Assembly (NCBI GenBank): GCA_009720755.1
Contig: WNKV01000001.1
Coordinates: 310,001-374,000 of the forward strand
DNA from: Rhodoplanes serenus
GTDB taxonomy: Bacteria > Pseudomonadota > Alphaproteobacteria > Rhizobiales > Xanthobacteraceae
Direction: 5' to 3'
DNA: 64,000 nt
The notes beneath the pieces were generated by a model. The model saw nothing but the letters and a program-made list of their open reading frames with translations, had not been told where the DNA came from and did no database searches. Shown piece by piece: positions 35,111 to 46,042 of this stretch (position 1 is the first letter of the stretch; every line of letters starts with the position of its first letter). Both the position numbers and the translations under genes were made by a program.

Positions 35111-37467
35111 ACGAACAAGTATCGCCATCAAATCAAAGCAACACCAAGCTTCCGCCGGGCGCACTGATATTGCTGCCCGTGCGCAACATGGTGCTGTTCC
35201 CCGGAGTCGTGATGCCGCTGACGGTGGGGCGGCAACGTTCCCAGGCCGCCGCTCAGGAGGCTTTGCGCGGCGAACGCCCGATCGGCATCGTGTTGCAGAC
35301 CGATCCGACGGTCGACGAGCCAAGCGACGATCAGCTTCATCGTATCGGCACAGTCGCAGAAATCCTGCGCTACGTGACGGCGCCGGACGGCACCCATCAT
35401 CTGATCGCCCGCGGCACGCGCCGGTTTCGTATCCAAAGCGTCTTGGCAGGATATCCCTTTCTGGCCGCGCAGGTGGAGGAAATCGGGGAAGCCGAAGTCC
35501 TCACGCCGGAAATCGAGGGCCGGGTGCAATTGCTGCGACAGCGGGCGCACGAGGCCATGCAGCTCTTGCCGAATGTCCCGGCCGAGCTTGTCGCAGGACT
35601 TGACGGGGTTCAGTCGGCCTCGGCGCTGGCCGACTTCGTCGCCAACCTGATGGACATCAAGCCGTCTGACAAGCAGGACATTCTCGAAACATTCGACGTC
35701 AAAACGCGGCTTGAAAAAACGATTCGGTTCCTGACCGAGCGTATTCAGGTGCTCCGTATCAGCAAAGAGATTGGCGAGCAGACGCAGGAGACACTCAGTA
35801 CGCAGCAACGCGAGCACATCCTGCGCGAGCAGATGCGGCAGATCCAGCGCCAGCTCGGCGAGTCCGACGATCGTTCCGCCGAGCTCGAAGAAGTGAAGCG
35901 CGCTATCGAATCGGCAGGCATGCCGAAGGAGGTCGAGGATCAGGCCAAGAAGGAGCTGCGGCGTCTCGAACGGATGCCAGATGCCGCCGGCGAGTATTCC
36001 ATGATCCGCACCTATCTCGACTGGCTCATCGAATTGCCCTGGTCAAAACTGGCCGACGAGAGGATCGACATTCAAGAAGCGCGCCGCATCCTCGACGAAG
36101 ACCACTACGATCTCGACAAGGTCAAGAAGCGCATTCTCGAATATCTTGCGGTGCGCAAGCTTAATCCGGATGGCAAAGCGCCGATTCTCTGTTTCGTCGG
36201 CCCGCCGGGCGTCGGCAAGACCTCGCTTGGTCAGAGCATCGCCCGGGCGACCGGACGTCCCTTCGCGCGCCTGAGCCTCGGCGGCGTTCACGACGAGGCG
36301 GAGATTCGCGGGCATCGCCGAACCTATATCGGTGCGCTTCCTGGGAACATCATTCAGGCTATTCGCAAAGCGGGCGCGCGCAATCCGGTCCTGATGCTCG
36401 ATGAGATGGACAAGCTTGGCGCCGGGTTTCACGGCGACCCTTCGTCGGCCCTGCTCGAAGTGCTCGATCCCGAGCAGAACCGCACTTTCCGCGATAACTA
36501 TCTGGGCCTACCCTTCGACCTATCGAAAGTGCTGTTCATCGGAACCGCCAATATTCCGGACAGCATTCCCGGCCCCCTGCGCGATCGCATGGAGATGATC
36601 TCGGTCCCCGGTTATACGGAAGATGAAAAACTGCAGATCGCCAAGCGCTACCTCATCAAGCGACAGCTCGATGCTGCCGGCTTGAAGGCCGAGCAATGCG
36701 ACATTTCCGACGAGGCGCTCCGGGGGATCATCCGGTATTACACGCGCGAGGCCGGCTGCCGCAACCTGGAGAGAGAAATCGGCGCGCTCTGCCGCCACGC
36801 CGCGATGCGTATTGCCGAGGGCAAAGACACCGCGGTCAAGATCGGCGAGGCGGACCTGCCAACGATTCTCGGGCCCCATCGCTTCGAGGACGAGGTCGCG
36901 ATGCGCACCAGCGTCCCGGGCGTCGCCACCGGACTTGCCTGGACGCCGACCGGCGGCGACATCCTGTTCATTGAGGCAGCGCGCGTGCCCGGAAGCGGCA
37001 AGCTCATTCTGACGGGGCAACTTGGTGACGTGATGAAGGAGAGCGCGCAAGCCGCGCTCAGTCTTGTCAAATCGCGCGCCGAGAGCCTCGGCATCGATCC
37101 TGCCCAGTTCGAAAAGTCGGATATTCACGTTCATGTGCCGGCAGGCGCGATTCCGAAGGACGGCCCGAGCGCGGGCGTTGCCATGTTCATCGCCTTGACC
37201 TCGCTTCTGACCGCCCGTACGGCACGAGGCGACACCGCGATGACAGGCGAGATTTCGCTCCGTGGACTGGTTCTGCCGATCGGCGGCGTCAAGGAGAAGG
37301 TCCTCGCTGCGGTGCGGGGCGGCATTGAAACGGTCATGCTTCCCGAACGAAACAGAAAGGATCTCGAAGATATCCCTCCTGATGCGCGACAACGGATCAA
37401 ATTCGTTTGGATGCGGACCGTCGATGACGCAATCGCGGCGGCGCTTGAACCGCCTAAGGGGAAATAG
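35107..37467 (+). CDS. lon: ATP-dependent Lon protease
   Basis: The 786-residue cytoplasmic AAA+ protease has an N-terminal LON substrate-binding domain (LLPVRNMVLFPGVVMPL), a coiled segment (QREHILREQMRQIQRQLGE), Walker A GPPGVGKT near residue 370, Walker B PVLMLDEMDK, and a C-terminal protease domain with the Ser in PKDGPSAGVAM and Lys in GGVKEKVLAA forming the Ser-Lys dyad. It degrades unfolded proteins and specific regulators. This is an island copy in addition to an expected housekeeping lon. It is translationally coupled to the preceding Hsp20. Confidence 0.96.
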   Translation: MNEQVSPSNQSNTKLPPGALILLPVRNMVLFPGVVMPLTVGRQRSQAAAQEALRGERPIGIVLQTDPTVDEPSDDQLHRIGTVAEILRYVTAPDGTHHLIARGTRRFRIQSVLAGYPFLAAQVEEIGEAEVLTPEIEGRVQLLRQRAHEAMQLLPNVPAELVAGLDGVQSASALADFVANLMDIKPSDKQDILETFDVKTRLEKTIRFLTERIQVLRISKEIGEQTQETLSTQQREHILREQMRQIQRQLGESDDRSAELEEVKRAIESAGMPKEVEDQAKKELRRLERMPDAAGEYSMIRTYLDWLIELPWSKLADERIDIQEARRILDEDHYDLDKVKKRILEYLAVRKLNPDGKAPILCFVGPPGVGKTSLGQSIARATGRPFARLSLGGVHDEAEIRGHRRTYIGALPGNIIQAIRKAGARNPVLMLDEMDKLGAGFHGDPSSALLEVLDPEQNRTFRDNYLGLPFDLSKVLFIGTANIPDSIPGPLRDRMEMISVPGYTEDEKLQIAKRYLIKRQLDAAGLKAEQCDISDEALRGIIRYYTREAGCRNLEREIGALCRHAAMRIAEGKDTAVKIGEADLPTILGPHRFEDEVAMRTSVPGVATGLAWTPTGGDILFIEAARVPGSGKLILTGQLGDVMKESAQAALSLVKSRAESLGIDPAQFEKSDIHVHVPAGAIPKDGPSAGVAMFIALTSLLTARTARGDTAMTGEISLRGLVLPIGGVKEKVLAAVRGGIETVMLPERNRKDLEDIPPDARQRIKFVWMRTVDDAIAAALEPPKGK

Positions 37468-37472
37468 CTCGC

Positions 37473-38081
37473 GTGCCGTCGACGCTGGAATTCGTCATTA
37501 CGACCTTCGTCACATTTTTTGTGGTGATCGACCCACTTGGCATTCTCCCGATCTTCATGGCCTTGACCGGAAAAAAGAGTGTCGCGATCCGACAACAAAT
37601 TGCAGTTCGCGCCGTCCTTCTTGCTGGCCCGATTTTGATCGTGTTTGCGTTCGCCGGCGATACTGTTTTTCGCTTTCTGGGCATATCGCTCCCGGCGTTT
37701 CGAATTGCCGGCGTCCCAGCGGACTACGGACTGCAACCGAGGCCGAAGAAGACGAGGCAGAGCAAAGCACGGACGTGGCGGTTTTTCCACTTGCAGTACC
37801 GCTCTGCCGGTCCGGGCGCAATGACCTCCGTCATTCTTATTATGGGAAAGGCAGGCAGCGATTTCCTGATTCAGCTTATCGCAATGTCTACCCTCCTCTC
37901 TGTGTTGCTGCTTTGCCTATTGGTCTTCCTTTTTGCATCGCGACTGATGGCCGTGCTCGGATTGACGGGCGTCAATGTCATAGGGCGCGTTTTTGGGATC
38001 GTGCTTGCGGGACTCGCCATTCAATATATGCTCGACGGGTTTGCCGCTTATATTGCAATTCTGAAACCATTTGACGCGTGA
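37473..38081 (+). CDS. MarC-family membrane protein with rearranged middle
   Basis: The 202-residue open frame has typical MarC ends: FVTFFVVIDPLGILPIFMALTG, FRFLGISLPAFRIAG, and after the middle PGAMTSVILIMG and NVIGRVFGIVLAGLAIQYMLDG. Between FRIAG and PGAMTS the sequence is abnormal: the expected hydrophobic helix is missing and a DVAVFPLAVPL block is visible only in another frame. A deletion and two compensating shifts therefore keep the frame open while destroying one helix, so function is doubtful. GTG start, six bases after lon. Confidence 0.7.
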   Translation: MPSTLEFVITTFVTFFVVIDPLGILPIFMALTGKKSVAIRQQIAVRAVLLAGPILIVFAFAGDTVFRFLGISLPAFRIAGVPADYGLQPRPKKTRQSKARTWRFFHLQYRSAGPGAMTSVILIMGKAGSDFLIQLIAMSTLLSVLLLCLLVFLFASRLMAVLGLTGVNVIGRVFGIVLAGLAIQYMLDGFAAYIAILKPFDA

Positions 38082-38163
38082 AGCCTATCGGCCAGCGGTC
38101 AGTCTGCAGATCGATCGCAGGCTCACAATTCGTCGTGGAAGCACGGCTTGTGCGATAAAACGT

Positions 38164-39852
38164 ATGCAAGACCTTCTCGCTATATCGGTCGTGTTGATCG
38201 CCGCAGCTGCGATTGCGGCTGGTCTATGCGCTCGAATGCGAATTCCAACCCTCCTTGGTTATATTCTAGCCGGGGTCATAATTGGCCCATCGGTCGGAAG
38301 GCTCGTGCAGCCCGGCGACGCATTGACGTTTCTCTCAGAAATCGGCGTCATTTTGCTGATGTTCACGGTCGGTCTCGAACTGTCAGTCGCCGAACTATGG
38401 GCAACACGCTGGCGTGTTCTTTCGGCCGGCGGGCTACAGTTTGCTTTGGGTAGCGTCGCATTCGGAGGAGTAGCGTATTTGCTCGGCGCCTCTCCAAGTG
38501 CGGCCGTCATGGTCGGGGCGGCCGCAGCGGTGTCATCGACGGCGATCTGCGCCAAACAATTGGCTGATCAGGGCGAGCTTACCACGCGCCATGGCCGAAC
38601 CAGCGTGGCCGTTCTGCTATTCCAGGACATTGCAACCGCTCCTCTTCTCGCGGCGCTTCCATTGCTAGCCAGTAGGACCGAGGCTGGCACCCAAATTGCG
38701 ATTGAAGTGGTTCGAATTCTGGCGATCCTCGGCATCATCGTCCTGGTGGGAAAACCGATTCTTTATCGGTCGTTGGCATGGGTTGCCCGTCACGGTCATT
38801 CTGAAGCCTTTCTGCTCGCTTCAATCTTGCTCGTTCTGATAACAGCGTGGATCAGCCATTATCTCGGAATTGAGCCTGCTCTGGGGGCATTCATTGCGGG
38901 TCTTGTTCTAGGGGAGAGCGACTTCCGACATCGCATCGAAGACGACATTCGTCCCTTCCGGGATTTAATGGTTGGATTGTTTTTTATCACGACTGGAGTG
39001 CAACTCAATCTTGCTCTTGTCACGCAATCTCCGCTCAGCGTGATTTTTTGGCTGTTCCTGCTGGTGCCAATCAAAATTGTTATCAGCGCGATAGCACTAC
39101 GTCTCGCGAAGCTCGGTTCGCTTGATGCCGGACGAGGGGCAATCATCCTGGGCCACGGGGGCGAATTCGGATTGCTGCTCGTGAGCTTGGGAATCAGCGC
39201 AGACTTTCTGCCCGCAACCATCGGACAGCCAGCGATGATCGCGATCGCAATATCCATGGCGCTGGCGCCGCTTTTGATTCGAGAACATGATCGGTTAGTG
39301 CAACACATATTCCGCGCCCACCGGCAACCACACCACCCTCAGCTCGAGGAGCTGGAAGGATTTGATCAGTCGAAGGACCTACAACAGCACGTGCTCGTTT
39401 GCGGTGCCGGCTCCCTTGGCCGGATCGTATCGAGAGCGCTCTTGAAAGCCGGCATATCTCATCTTTTGTTCGAAACGCGCTACGAGCCATTTGTGCAAGC
39501 GAAAGAGTTGGGATTGCCCGTCATTCTCGGAGATGCGAGCCGGCTCGCGACTCTGGAAGCGGCTGGTGTGGAGCGCGCCCGGGCGGTTGTCGTCACCTTC
39601 CACCAGCACCGACCGGCATTCAGGATACTTCGTGCGTTGCGGCATCGCTTTCCAAACCTGGCTTTGATTGCCAGCGCGAGAACCGAAGCAGCGGCGGAGG
39701 AGCTTCAGCTCATCGGGAACGTCAACGTGTTTCATGAACATATTGCCGCTGGGCTGGCGCTTGCGAGGCAATGTTTGCAGGAAGTAGGATTGCCCCGCGA
39801 TCGTCTTGAGGTATTATTCTCGCAAATGCGCCGGGAGCTCCACACCGAATGA
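38164..39852 (+). CDS. CPA2-type monovalent cation:proton antiporter (Kef family)
   Basis: The 562-residue protein has about twelve membrane helices of a Na/K-H exchanger (IPTLLGYILAGVIIGP; EIGVILLMFTVGLELS; ALGAFIAGLVLGES) and a C-terminal TrkA-N nucleotide-binding domain (HVLVCGAGSLGRIVSRALL). Kef-type systems adjust cytoplasmic pH during electrophile or acid stress, and kefB/kefC is a usual component of heat-resistance islands. Start 38164 opens directly on the first helix; the frame extends 31 codons upstream. Confidence 0.9.
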   Translation: MQDLLAISVVLIAAAAIAAGLCARMRIPTLLGYILAGVIIGPSVGRLVQPGDALTFLSEIGVILLMFTVGLELSVAELWATRWRVLSAGGLQFALGSVAFGGVAYLLGASPSAAVMVGAAAAVSSTAICAKQLADQGELTTRHGRTSVAVLLFQDIATAPLLAALPLLASRTEAGTQIAIEVVRILAILGIIVLVGKPILYRSLAWVARHGHSEAFLLASILLVLITAWISHYLGIEPALGAFIAGLVLGESDFRHRIEDDIRPFRDLMVGLFFITTGVQLNLALVTQSPLSVIFWLFLLVPIKIVISAIALRLAKLGSLDAGRGAIILGHGGEFGLLLVSLGISADFLPATIGQPAMIAIAISMALAPLLIREHDRLVQHIFRAHRQPHHPQLEELEGFDQSKDLQQHVLVCGAGSLGRIVSRALLKAGISHLLFETRYEPFVQAKELGLPVILGDASRLATLEAAGVERARAVVVTFHQHRPAFRILRALRHRFPNLALIASARTEAAAEELQLIGNVNVFHEHIAAGLALARQCLQEVGLPRDRLEVLFSQMRRELHTE

Positions 39853-39944
39853 ATATCAGTCGGGGTTATCGCGCAACTGAATAGGACTTGTTGCTCATCC
39901 CAATGGGTGCCTCGCGACCGGGTGTAGAGGCCGCAAAGAAATTG

Positions 39945-40730
39945 TCATGGAGAGTCCTGACGTGGCGAAAAGGCGCATAACAGATGCTCCTTGAGCAACG
40001 CCCACGCTTCTTCCGCATCGTCGGCGAACATAAACAGGCTCGTGTCCTGAGGCGCGATCATGCCTTCCGACACCAAGACATCAAGATTTAGAAGCGAGCG
40101 CCAGTAAGAGTGATCGAAAAGAAGAATTGGAATTTGTGAAATTTTGGCGGTTTGCTTCAACGTCAATATTTCAAACATCTCATCCAGAGTGCCAAATCCT
40201 CCGGGAAAGATTACGAGCGCATTCGCTCGCATCGCGAGATGCATTTTGCGTATAGCAAAATACTGGAATCGAAATGTCAGCTCGGGTGTCGAATAGGCAT
40301 TGGGCTGTTGTTCGTGAACGAGCGTGATGTTGTAGCCGATGGAAGGGGCATCGGCATCACATGCGCCTCGGTTGGCGGCCTCCATCAAGCCCGGTCCTCC
40401 ACCGGTCGCAATTACGTTATCGCGGACCGGGCCATTTGATCTCTTTGCGCCGCCACGTTCCGAAACGATGCGGGCGAATTCGCGAGCTTGCCGATACCAG
40501 GTCGCATGCCGGGGAGGCCCATTTTCACGCACGCGTGCACTGCCGAACACGACGACCGTCGAGCGCACGCCCCACGCGCGCAGAGCCTCTTCCGCTTTGG
40601 CGTACTCAAGTTGAAGCCGGATACCGCGTGTCGACTCTCCAAGAATGAAGTCCTGGTCGAGCGCGGCGATCTGATAGGTCCGAGACTGAAGCTGTTTTCT
40701 ATTGTCGATAGGGGTCGTTTGCGCTGTCAT
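39945..40730 (-). CDS. LOG-type Rossmann nucleotide-binding protein
   Basis: The 261-residue protein of the 'lysine decarboxylase-like' TIGR00730/LOG family has VVVFGSARV, ATGGGPGLMEAANRGA and PGGFGTLDEMFEIL, the phosphoribohydrolase signature PGGxGTxxE. Members cleave nucleoside monophosphates such as cytokinin ribotides; many bacterial ones have no proven substrate. It is divergent from dnaK across a 230-base intergenic region. Confidence 0.88.
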   Translation of the reverse strand: MTAQTTPIDNRKQLQSRTYQIAALDQDFILGESTRGIRLQLEYAKAEEALRAWGVRSTVVVFGSARVRENGPPRHATWYRQAREFARIVSERGGAKRSNGPVRDNVIATGGGPGLMEAANRGACDADAPSIGYNITLVHEQQPNAYSTPELTFRFQYFAIRKMHLAMRANALVIFPGGFGTLDEMFEILTLKQTAKISQIPILLFDHSYWRSLLNLDVLVSEGMIAPQDTSLFMFADDAEEAWALLKEHLLCAFSPRQDSP

Positions 40731-40846
40731 CCGGTAGTCCTTCTTAGTGGCACGATGAAATTCGCGTTTTTGCCGAGCCCCGGTCCGGAAATCCGGTTGC
40801 CGTCTCGGGAAATCCGACGCAGGATGCTGATCGAAAGATCGGAATG

Positions 40847-40860
40847 TTGATATCCGTCAA
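40847..40860. promoter_or_regulatory. Fnr/FixK-type operator (TTGAT-N4-GTCAA) upstream of dnaK
   Basis: A 5-4-5 palindrome with one asymmetric base lies about 100 bases before the dnaK start and about 120 bases before the divergent LOG-type gene. It matches the other island copies. No clear -10 box could be placed at class II spacing here. Confidence 0.55.
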
Positions 40861-40958
40861 CGTGATCGGGCAGCATGTCGGTTGAAATACAAGTAACGCC
40901 GAGATCCGGCTAGGCGTCGGGCTGATTTAACTCGTCCCCGGAACGAGAGGAGAACGTG

Positions 40959-42845
40959 ATGGCAAAGGCGATCGGGATCGATCTGGGAACGACCAATTCC
41001 TGCGTTGCCGTGATGGAAGGCAACCAGGCGAAAGTGATCGAGAACGCAGAAGGCGCCCGCACCACTCCCTCCATGGTGGCCTTCACCGATACGGGGGAGG
41101 TTCTCGTCGGGCAACCCGCCAAGCGCCAAAGCATCACGAATCCCGAAAATACGATCTTCGCCATCAAGCGCCTGATCGGTCGCCGGTACGACGATCCGAT
41201 GACGCAGAAGGACAAGGGCATGGTGCCCTATAATATTGTGCCAGGCCCCAATGGCGATGCCTGGGTGGAGGTCCGCGGCAAGAAATATAGCCCGAGTCAG
41301 ATCAGCGCATTCATTCTTACGAAGATGAAGGAAACCGCGGAGGCCTACCTTGGCACCAAAGTAACCGAGGCGGTCATTACGGTTCCTGCCTATTTCAACG
41401 ATGCTCAGCGCCAAGCCACCAAGGACGCGGGGCGTATCGCCGGACTCGACGTGCTGCGCATTATCAACGAGCCGACCGCGGCAGCATTGGCCTATGGTCT
41501 TGAAAAGAAGGGAACCGGCAAGATCGCTGTGTACGATCTCGGTGGCGGAACCTTTGATATTTCAGTTCTCGAGGTTGGCGACGGAGTATTCGAGGTCAAA
41601 TCGACGAACGGTGACACGTTTCTGGGAGGCGAAGACTTCGACAAGCGGATCATCGATTACTTGGCGGATGAGTTCAAAAAGGAGAACGGGATCGATCTTC
41701 GCGGCGACCGGCTCGCCCTCCAGCGCCTAAAGGATGCCGCCGAGAAAGCCAAAATCGAGCTATCAAGCGCGACGCAGACCGAGGTCAATCTGCCGTTCAT
41801 CACCGCCGACCAGCACGGTCCGAAGCATCTCACGATCAAGCTGTCGCGCGCCAAACTGGAAGCGTTGGTTGACGATCTCATTCAGAAGACGGTGCCACCA
41901 TGTCAAGCGGCACTGAAGGACGCCGGGATCGCAGCCTCTCAAATCGACGAGGTCGTTTTGGTTGGCGGCCAAACACGCATGCCTAAGGTTCAGGAGACGG
42001 TGCAGAAGCTGTTCGGGCGCGAACCGCACAAGGGCGTCAATCCGGATGAGGTCGTGGCGGTCGGTGCGGCGATTCAGGCGGGCGTTCTTCAAGGCGATGT
42101 TAAGGATGTCCTTCTGCTTGACGTGACGCCGCTTTCGCTTGGCATTGAGACGCTTGGCGGTGTGATGACTAAGCTAATCGAGCGCAACACGACCATTCCG
42201 ACCAAGCGCAGCCAGGTATTCTCGACCGCCGAGGACAACCAGACCGCGGTGACGATTCGCGTTTTTCAGGGCGAGCGTGAGATGGCGGCTGACAACAAGC
42301 TGCTTGGACAATTCGACCTGGTCGGGATTCCGCCTGCCCCACGAGGATTACCTCAGATCGAGGTTACTTTCGATATTGATGCCAATGGAATCGTCAACGT
42401 GTCCGCTAAGGACAAGGCAAGCGGCAAGGAGCAGACAATTCGCATCCAGGCTTCCGGCGGACTGACCGAAGCCGACATCCAGCGTATGGTCAAGGAAGCC
42501 GAAGCGCACGCCGAGGAAGACAAGCGCCGCAAGGAGCTGGTGGAGGCACGCAACCAGGCGGATGCCACTATCTACGGTGCGGAAAAGCGTCTCCAAGAGG
42601 TCGGCAATCAAGTTGCCCCGGATGCAAAGACCGCAGTCGAACAAGCAATTTCGGCTGCCAAGGACGCCATGGCTGGCGAGGATGTCGGCGGCATCCGGCA
42701 GGCGACCGAAAAGCTTGCGCAAGAAGCCATGCGCCTGCAGCCGACAGGCGGTGGAACCAGTACCTCCTCTGGTGCTTCTAGTGCCCCGGAGTCAGATGTT
42801 GTCGATGCCGAATTCGAGGAAGTGGACAAGCGAAAATCCGGTTAG
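40959..42845 (+). CDS. dnaK: Chaperone DnaK (Hsp70), island copy
   Basis: The 628-residue Hsp70 has the N-terminal ATPase start [15 protein letters not shown], phosphate and adenosine loops ([29 protein letters not shown]), the linker [15 protein letters not shown], the substrate-binding domain and a short acidic tail (VVDAEFEEV). ATG 40959 is preceded by GAGAGGAG. With ClpB and GrpE behind it and CbpA/CbpM at 27 kb, the island carries a near-complete disaggregation system. Confidence 0.97.
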   Translation: MAKAIGIDLGTTNSCVAVMEGNQAKVIENAEGARTTPSMVAFTDTGEVLVGQPAKRQSITNPENTIFAIKRLIGRRYDDPMTQKDKGMVPYNIVPGPNGDAWVEVRGKKYSPSQISAFILTKMKETAEAYLGTKVTEAVITVPAYFNDAQRQATKDAGRIAGLDVLRIINEPTAAALAYGLEKKGTGKIAVYDLGGGTFDISVLEVGDGVFEVKSTNGDTFLGGEDFDKRIIDYLADEFKKENGIDLRGDRLALQRLKDAAEKAKIELSSATQTEVNLPFITADQHGPKHLTIKLSRAKLEALVDDLIQKTVPPCQAALKDAGIAASQIDEVVLVGGQTRMPKVQETVQKLFGREPHKGVNPDEVVAVGAAIQAGVLQGDVKDVLLLDVTPLSLGIETLGGVMTKLIERNTTIPTKRSQVFSTAEDNQTAVTIRVFQGEREMAADNKLLGQFDLVGIPPAPRGLPQIEVTFDIDANGIVNVSAKDKASGKEQTIRIQASGGLTEADIQRMVKEAEAHAEEDKRRKELVEARNQADATIYGAEKRLQEVGNQVAPDAKTAVEQAISAAKDAMAGEDVGGIRQATEKLAQEAMRLQPTGGGTSTSSGASSAPESDVVDAEFEEVDKRKSG

Positions 42846-42896
42846 CCGAGAGGTTTGTCTCTCACGAAACGTGTCGACAGGAACAAGAGTACCGCC

Positions 42897-45485
42897 ATGC
42901 AGATCGAGAAATATACCGACCGGCTTAAAGCGCTGGTGCAATCCGCACAATCGCTCGCGCTACGAAGCGGGCACCAGCAACTCACGCCGGTTCATGTGCT
43001 GAAAGCGTTGCTGGACGATGAAGACCGGCTAGCCCTCAATCTGATCGATGCCGCTGCGGGCGCTGGGGCGAGTGCCCAGGTTAAACAAGCGGCCGAACAG
43101 GAGCTGCAAAGGCTGCCCAAAGTCGAAGGCAGCGGCGCAGGCCAGATTTATCTCGCTCCGGAGGCGGCGCGGTTGTTCGATCAAGCCGAACAGCTATCGC
43201 AGAAAGCCGGCGATGCCTACGTCACCGTCGAATATATGTTGATGGCTCTGGCGATGGCGAGCGGCGCCGTTGGCGACCTCCTCAAGCGCGCAGGTGTCAC
43301 GCCTCAGGCGCTCAACAAGGCGATCGGTGACATCCGGAAAGGGCGAACCGCGGACACGGCATCGGCCGAACAGGGCTATGACGCGCTCAAGAAATATACG
43401 CGTGATTTCACCGAGGAGGCGCGTCAGAACAAGCTCGATCCGGTTATTGGTCGTGACGAAGAGGTCCGGCGCACCATTCAGGTGCTTTCGCGACGGACCA
43501 AGAACAACCCTGTTCTGATCGGCGAGCCAGGAGTCGGAAAGACGGCGATCGTGGAAGGCCTGGCGCAACGCATCGTCAAGGGTGATGTGCCGGAAGCCTT
43601 GAAAAGCCGTCGGCTGCTGGCGCTCGATCTTGGAGCGCTGCTGGCTGGGGCCAAATATCGAGGCGAATTTGAAGAGCGCCTCAAGGCCGTGCTGCAGGAG
43701 CTTAGCAGCGCGGGCGACGTCATTCTGTTCATTGACGAACTCCACACCCTGGTTGGCGCCGGCAAGGCGGAAGGGGCGATGGATGCTTCCAATATGCTCA
43801 AGCCTGCGCTTGCGCGTGGCGAACTGCACTGCATCGGCGCAACGACGCTGGACGAGTACCGAAAGCATATCGAGAAGGACGCGGCGCTCGCTCGACGCTT
43901 CCAGCCGGTGTTTGTTGGCGAGCCGTCGGTCGAGGAGACGATTTCGATCTTGCGCGGTCTCAAAGAAAAATACGAGGTCCATCACGGCGTTCGCATTACC
44001 GATGGTGCGATTGTCGCCGCCGCGACCCTGTCCAATCGCTACATCACCGATAGATTTTTGCCGGACAAAGCCATTGACCTTGTGGACGAGGCGGCTAGCC
44101 GCGTCCGCATGGAAGCCGATTCCAAGCCGGAGGAGGTCGACGAAATCGACCGCCGCATCATTCAGCTTAAGATCGAGCGTGAGGCCCTGAAGAAAGAGAC
44201 AGATGAAGCGTCGAAGGAGCGCCTCAAGAAAGTCGACCAAGAAATCGCCGAGTTGGAAAAGAAATCGGCCGATCTCACCTCGATTTGGAAGGCGGAGAAG
44301 GAAAAGCTCGCCTCCGTGCAGAAAATCAAAGAGCAACTCGATCAGGCACGCAGCGAACTGGAGAGCGTGCAGCGGCGCGGCGATCTCACGCGTGCTGGCG
44401 AGCTTATGTATTCCATTATCCCGCAACTGGAGAAGAAGCTCGCCGAGACCCCCGCGCAAGGACGGATGTTCAAGCAGGAGGTAACCGCCGAGGAGATCGC
44501 AGAAGTCGTGTCGCGGTGGACTGGAATTCCGGTTGACAAGATGATGGATGGCGAGCGCGAAAAACTGCTTCACATGGAAGATAAGCTGCGTGAACGCGTG
44601 GTGGGGCAGGACCAGGCCATTGTCGTCGTCGCGGATGCCGTGCGGCGAGCACGGGCCGGTCTTCAGGATCCCCATCGGCCGATCGGCTCATTCCTGTTCT
44701 TGGGCCCCACCGGCGTCGGCAAGACGGAGCTTTGCAAGGCGCTTGCGGAATTCCTGTTCGATGACGAACAGGCAATGGTTCGCATCGACATGTCCGAATA
44801 CATGGAAAAGCATTCGGTTGCCCGACTTATCGGCGCGCCTCCCGGCTATGTCGGCTATGAGGAAGGAGGTTCCCTGACGGAAGCCGTCCGCAGGCGCCCG
44901 TATCAGGTGATTTTGTTCGATGAGGTCGAGAAGGCACACAGCGATGTTTTCAACATCTTGCTGCAGGTGCTCGACGACGGGCGGCTTACCGACGGACAAG
45001 GCCGCACCGTCGATTTCCGCAACACGATCATCGTGCTCACCTCAAACCTGGGGGCCGAATATCTGGCCGCGCTTCCCGAAGGAAAACCGGCCGAGGAGGC
45101 GCGCGAACAGGTGATGGAGGTGGTGCGGCGCTCCTTCCGACCGGAATTTCTCAACCGTCTCGATGAGATCATCTTGTTCAACCGGCTCGGTCGCAGCGAA
45201 ATGAAGCGGATTGTCGACATTCAGCTTCGGCATCTGCAGTCGCTGCTGGCGGATCGCAAGATCACGCTCGAAGTCGACGACAAGGCGAAGACGTGGCTCG
45301 GCAACACCGGTTACGATCCGGTCTACGGCGCGCGACCGCTCAAACGCGTCATTCAGCGACAACTCCAGAATCCGCTCGCCAGCATGCTTCTGTCAGGAAA
45401 AATCAAAGATGGCGATACGGTCAAGGTAACCGTGCTTGATGGCCAGATTGCAGTGAACGGCTCCAAATTGGCGCAGGCAGCATAG
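42897..45485 (+). CDS. clpB: Disaggregase ClpB (Hsp104)
   Basis: The 862-residue AAA+ protein has an N-domain ([17 protein letters not shown]), a first ATPase with GEPGVGKT near 210, a coiled-coil M-domain (about 400-520), a second ATPase with GPTGVGKT near 602 and the conserved end [18 protein letters not shown]. With DnaK it threads aggregated protein through its pore. Typical heat-resistance islands have ClpK/ClpG with a longer N-terminus; this copy has ordinary ClpB architecture. Start 42897 is chosen over an in-frame upstream codon. Confidence 0.96.
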   Translation: MQIEKYTDRLKALVQSAQSLALRSGHQQLTPVHVLKALLDDEDRLALNLIDAAAGAGASAQVKQAAEQELQRLPKVEGSGAGQIYLAPEAARLFDQAEQLSQKAGDAYVTVEYMLMALAMASGAVGDLLKRAGVTPQALNKAIGDIRKGRTADTASAEQGYDALKKYTRDFTEEARQNKLDPVIGRDEEVRRTIQVLSRRTKNNPVLIGEPGVGKTAIVEGLAQRIVKGDVPEALKSRRLLALDLGALLAGAKYRGEFEERLKAVLQELSSAGDVILFIDELHTLVGAGKAEGAMDASNMLKPALARGELHCIGATTLDEYRKHIEKDAALARRFQPVFVGEPSVEETISILRGLKEKYEVHHGVRITDGAIVAAATLSNRYITDRFLPDKAIDLVDEAASRVRMEADSKPEEVDEIDRRIIQLKIEREALKKETDEASKERLKKVDQEIAELEKKSADLTSIWKAEKEKLASVQKIKEQLDQARSELESVQRRGDLTRAGELMYSIIPQLEKKLAETPAQGRMFKQEVTAEEIAEVVSRWTGIPVDKMMDGEREKLLHMEDKLRERVVGQDQAIVVVADAVRRARAGLQDPHRPIGSFLFLGPTGVGKTELCKALAEFLFDDEQAMVRIDMSEYMEKHSVARLIGAPPGYVGYEEGGSLTEAVRRRPYQVILFDEVEKAHSDVFNILLQVLDDGRLTDGQGRTVDFRNTIIVLTSNLGAEYLAALPEGKPAEEAREQVMEVVRRSFRPEFLNRLDEIILFNRLGRSEMKRIVDIQLRHLQSLLADRKITLEVDDKAKTWLGNTGYDPVYGARPLKRVIQRQLQNPLASMLLSGKIKDGDTVKVTVLDGQIAVNGSKLAQAA

Positions 45486-45496
45486 GATCTGTGACG

Positions 45497-46036
45497 ATGT
45501 CATCACCGCATAGCATAGAAGACGAGGCGGTTGCCACCGAAGCCACCGATGTCGCCACGCTTTTGTCCGAAAATGCGTCGTTGAAGGATCGTCTTCTGCG
45601 CGCGCTCGCCGACGCCGAAAATGCGAGGCGGCAAGCTGATCGGAAGGCTGAGGATACGCGCAAATTTGCCGTCGCAGAATTCGCACGCGAGTTATTGCCG
45701 GTTATCGATAATCTTCAGCGTGTGATCGAAGCAAGAAAAACGGTGCCATCTACACAGCATGATGCGCTATTGGAAGGCGTCGAGACGACCTTGCGATTAT
45801 TTCTCCAGACGCTGGAGCGATTTGGCGTCAAGAAGATCGCTGCGTCCGGGCAACGATTCGATCCATCCCTGCATGAGGCGCTAATGGAAGCAGAGGACGC
45901 ATCGCATCCACCGGGAATAATAACGCGGGTGCTGGAAGATGGTTATATGATCCATGACCGCTTGTTGAGGCCAGCACGAGTGGTCGTGTCAAAAAAGCAC
46001 CCACCCACCGACCACGGGTCCATATTGCAAGATTGA
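45497..46036 (+). CDS. grpE: Nucleotide exchange factor GrpE
   Basis: The 179-residue protein has a long helical N-part (LLSENASLKDRLLRALADAENARRQADR), FAVAEFARELLPVIDNLQRVI, and a C-terminal beta domain (FDPSLHEALMEAEDASHPPGIITRVLEDGYMIHDRLLRPARVVVSK). It releases ADP from DnaK. It is 11 bases after clpB and seven before the next gene, so dnaK-clpB-grpE and the NDUFS4-like gene are one unit. Confidence 0.95.
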   Translation: MSSPHSIEDEAVATEATDVATLLSENASLKDRLLRALADAENARRQADRKAEDTRKFAVAEFARELLPVIDNLQRVIEARKTVPSTQHDALLEGVETTLRLFLQTLERFGVKKIAASGQRFDPSLHEALMEAEDASHPPGIITRVLEDGYMIHDRLLRPARVVVSKKHPPTDHGSILQD

Positions 46037-46042
46037 TACTTC

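Noticed and set aside
42897-45485. ClpK/ClpG of classical heat-resistance islands
   Set aside because: The N-terminus starts like ordinary ClpB and lacks the extra N-terminal extension expected for ClpK, so it is called ClpB.
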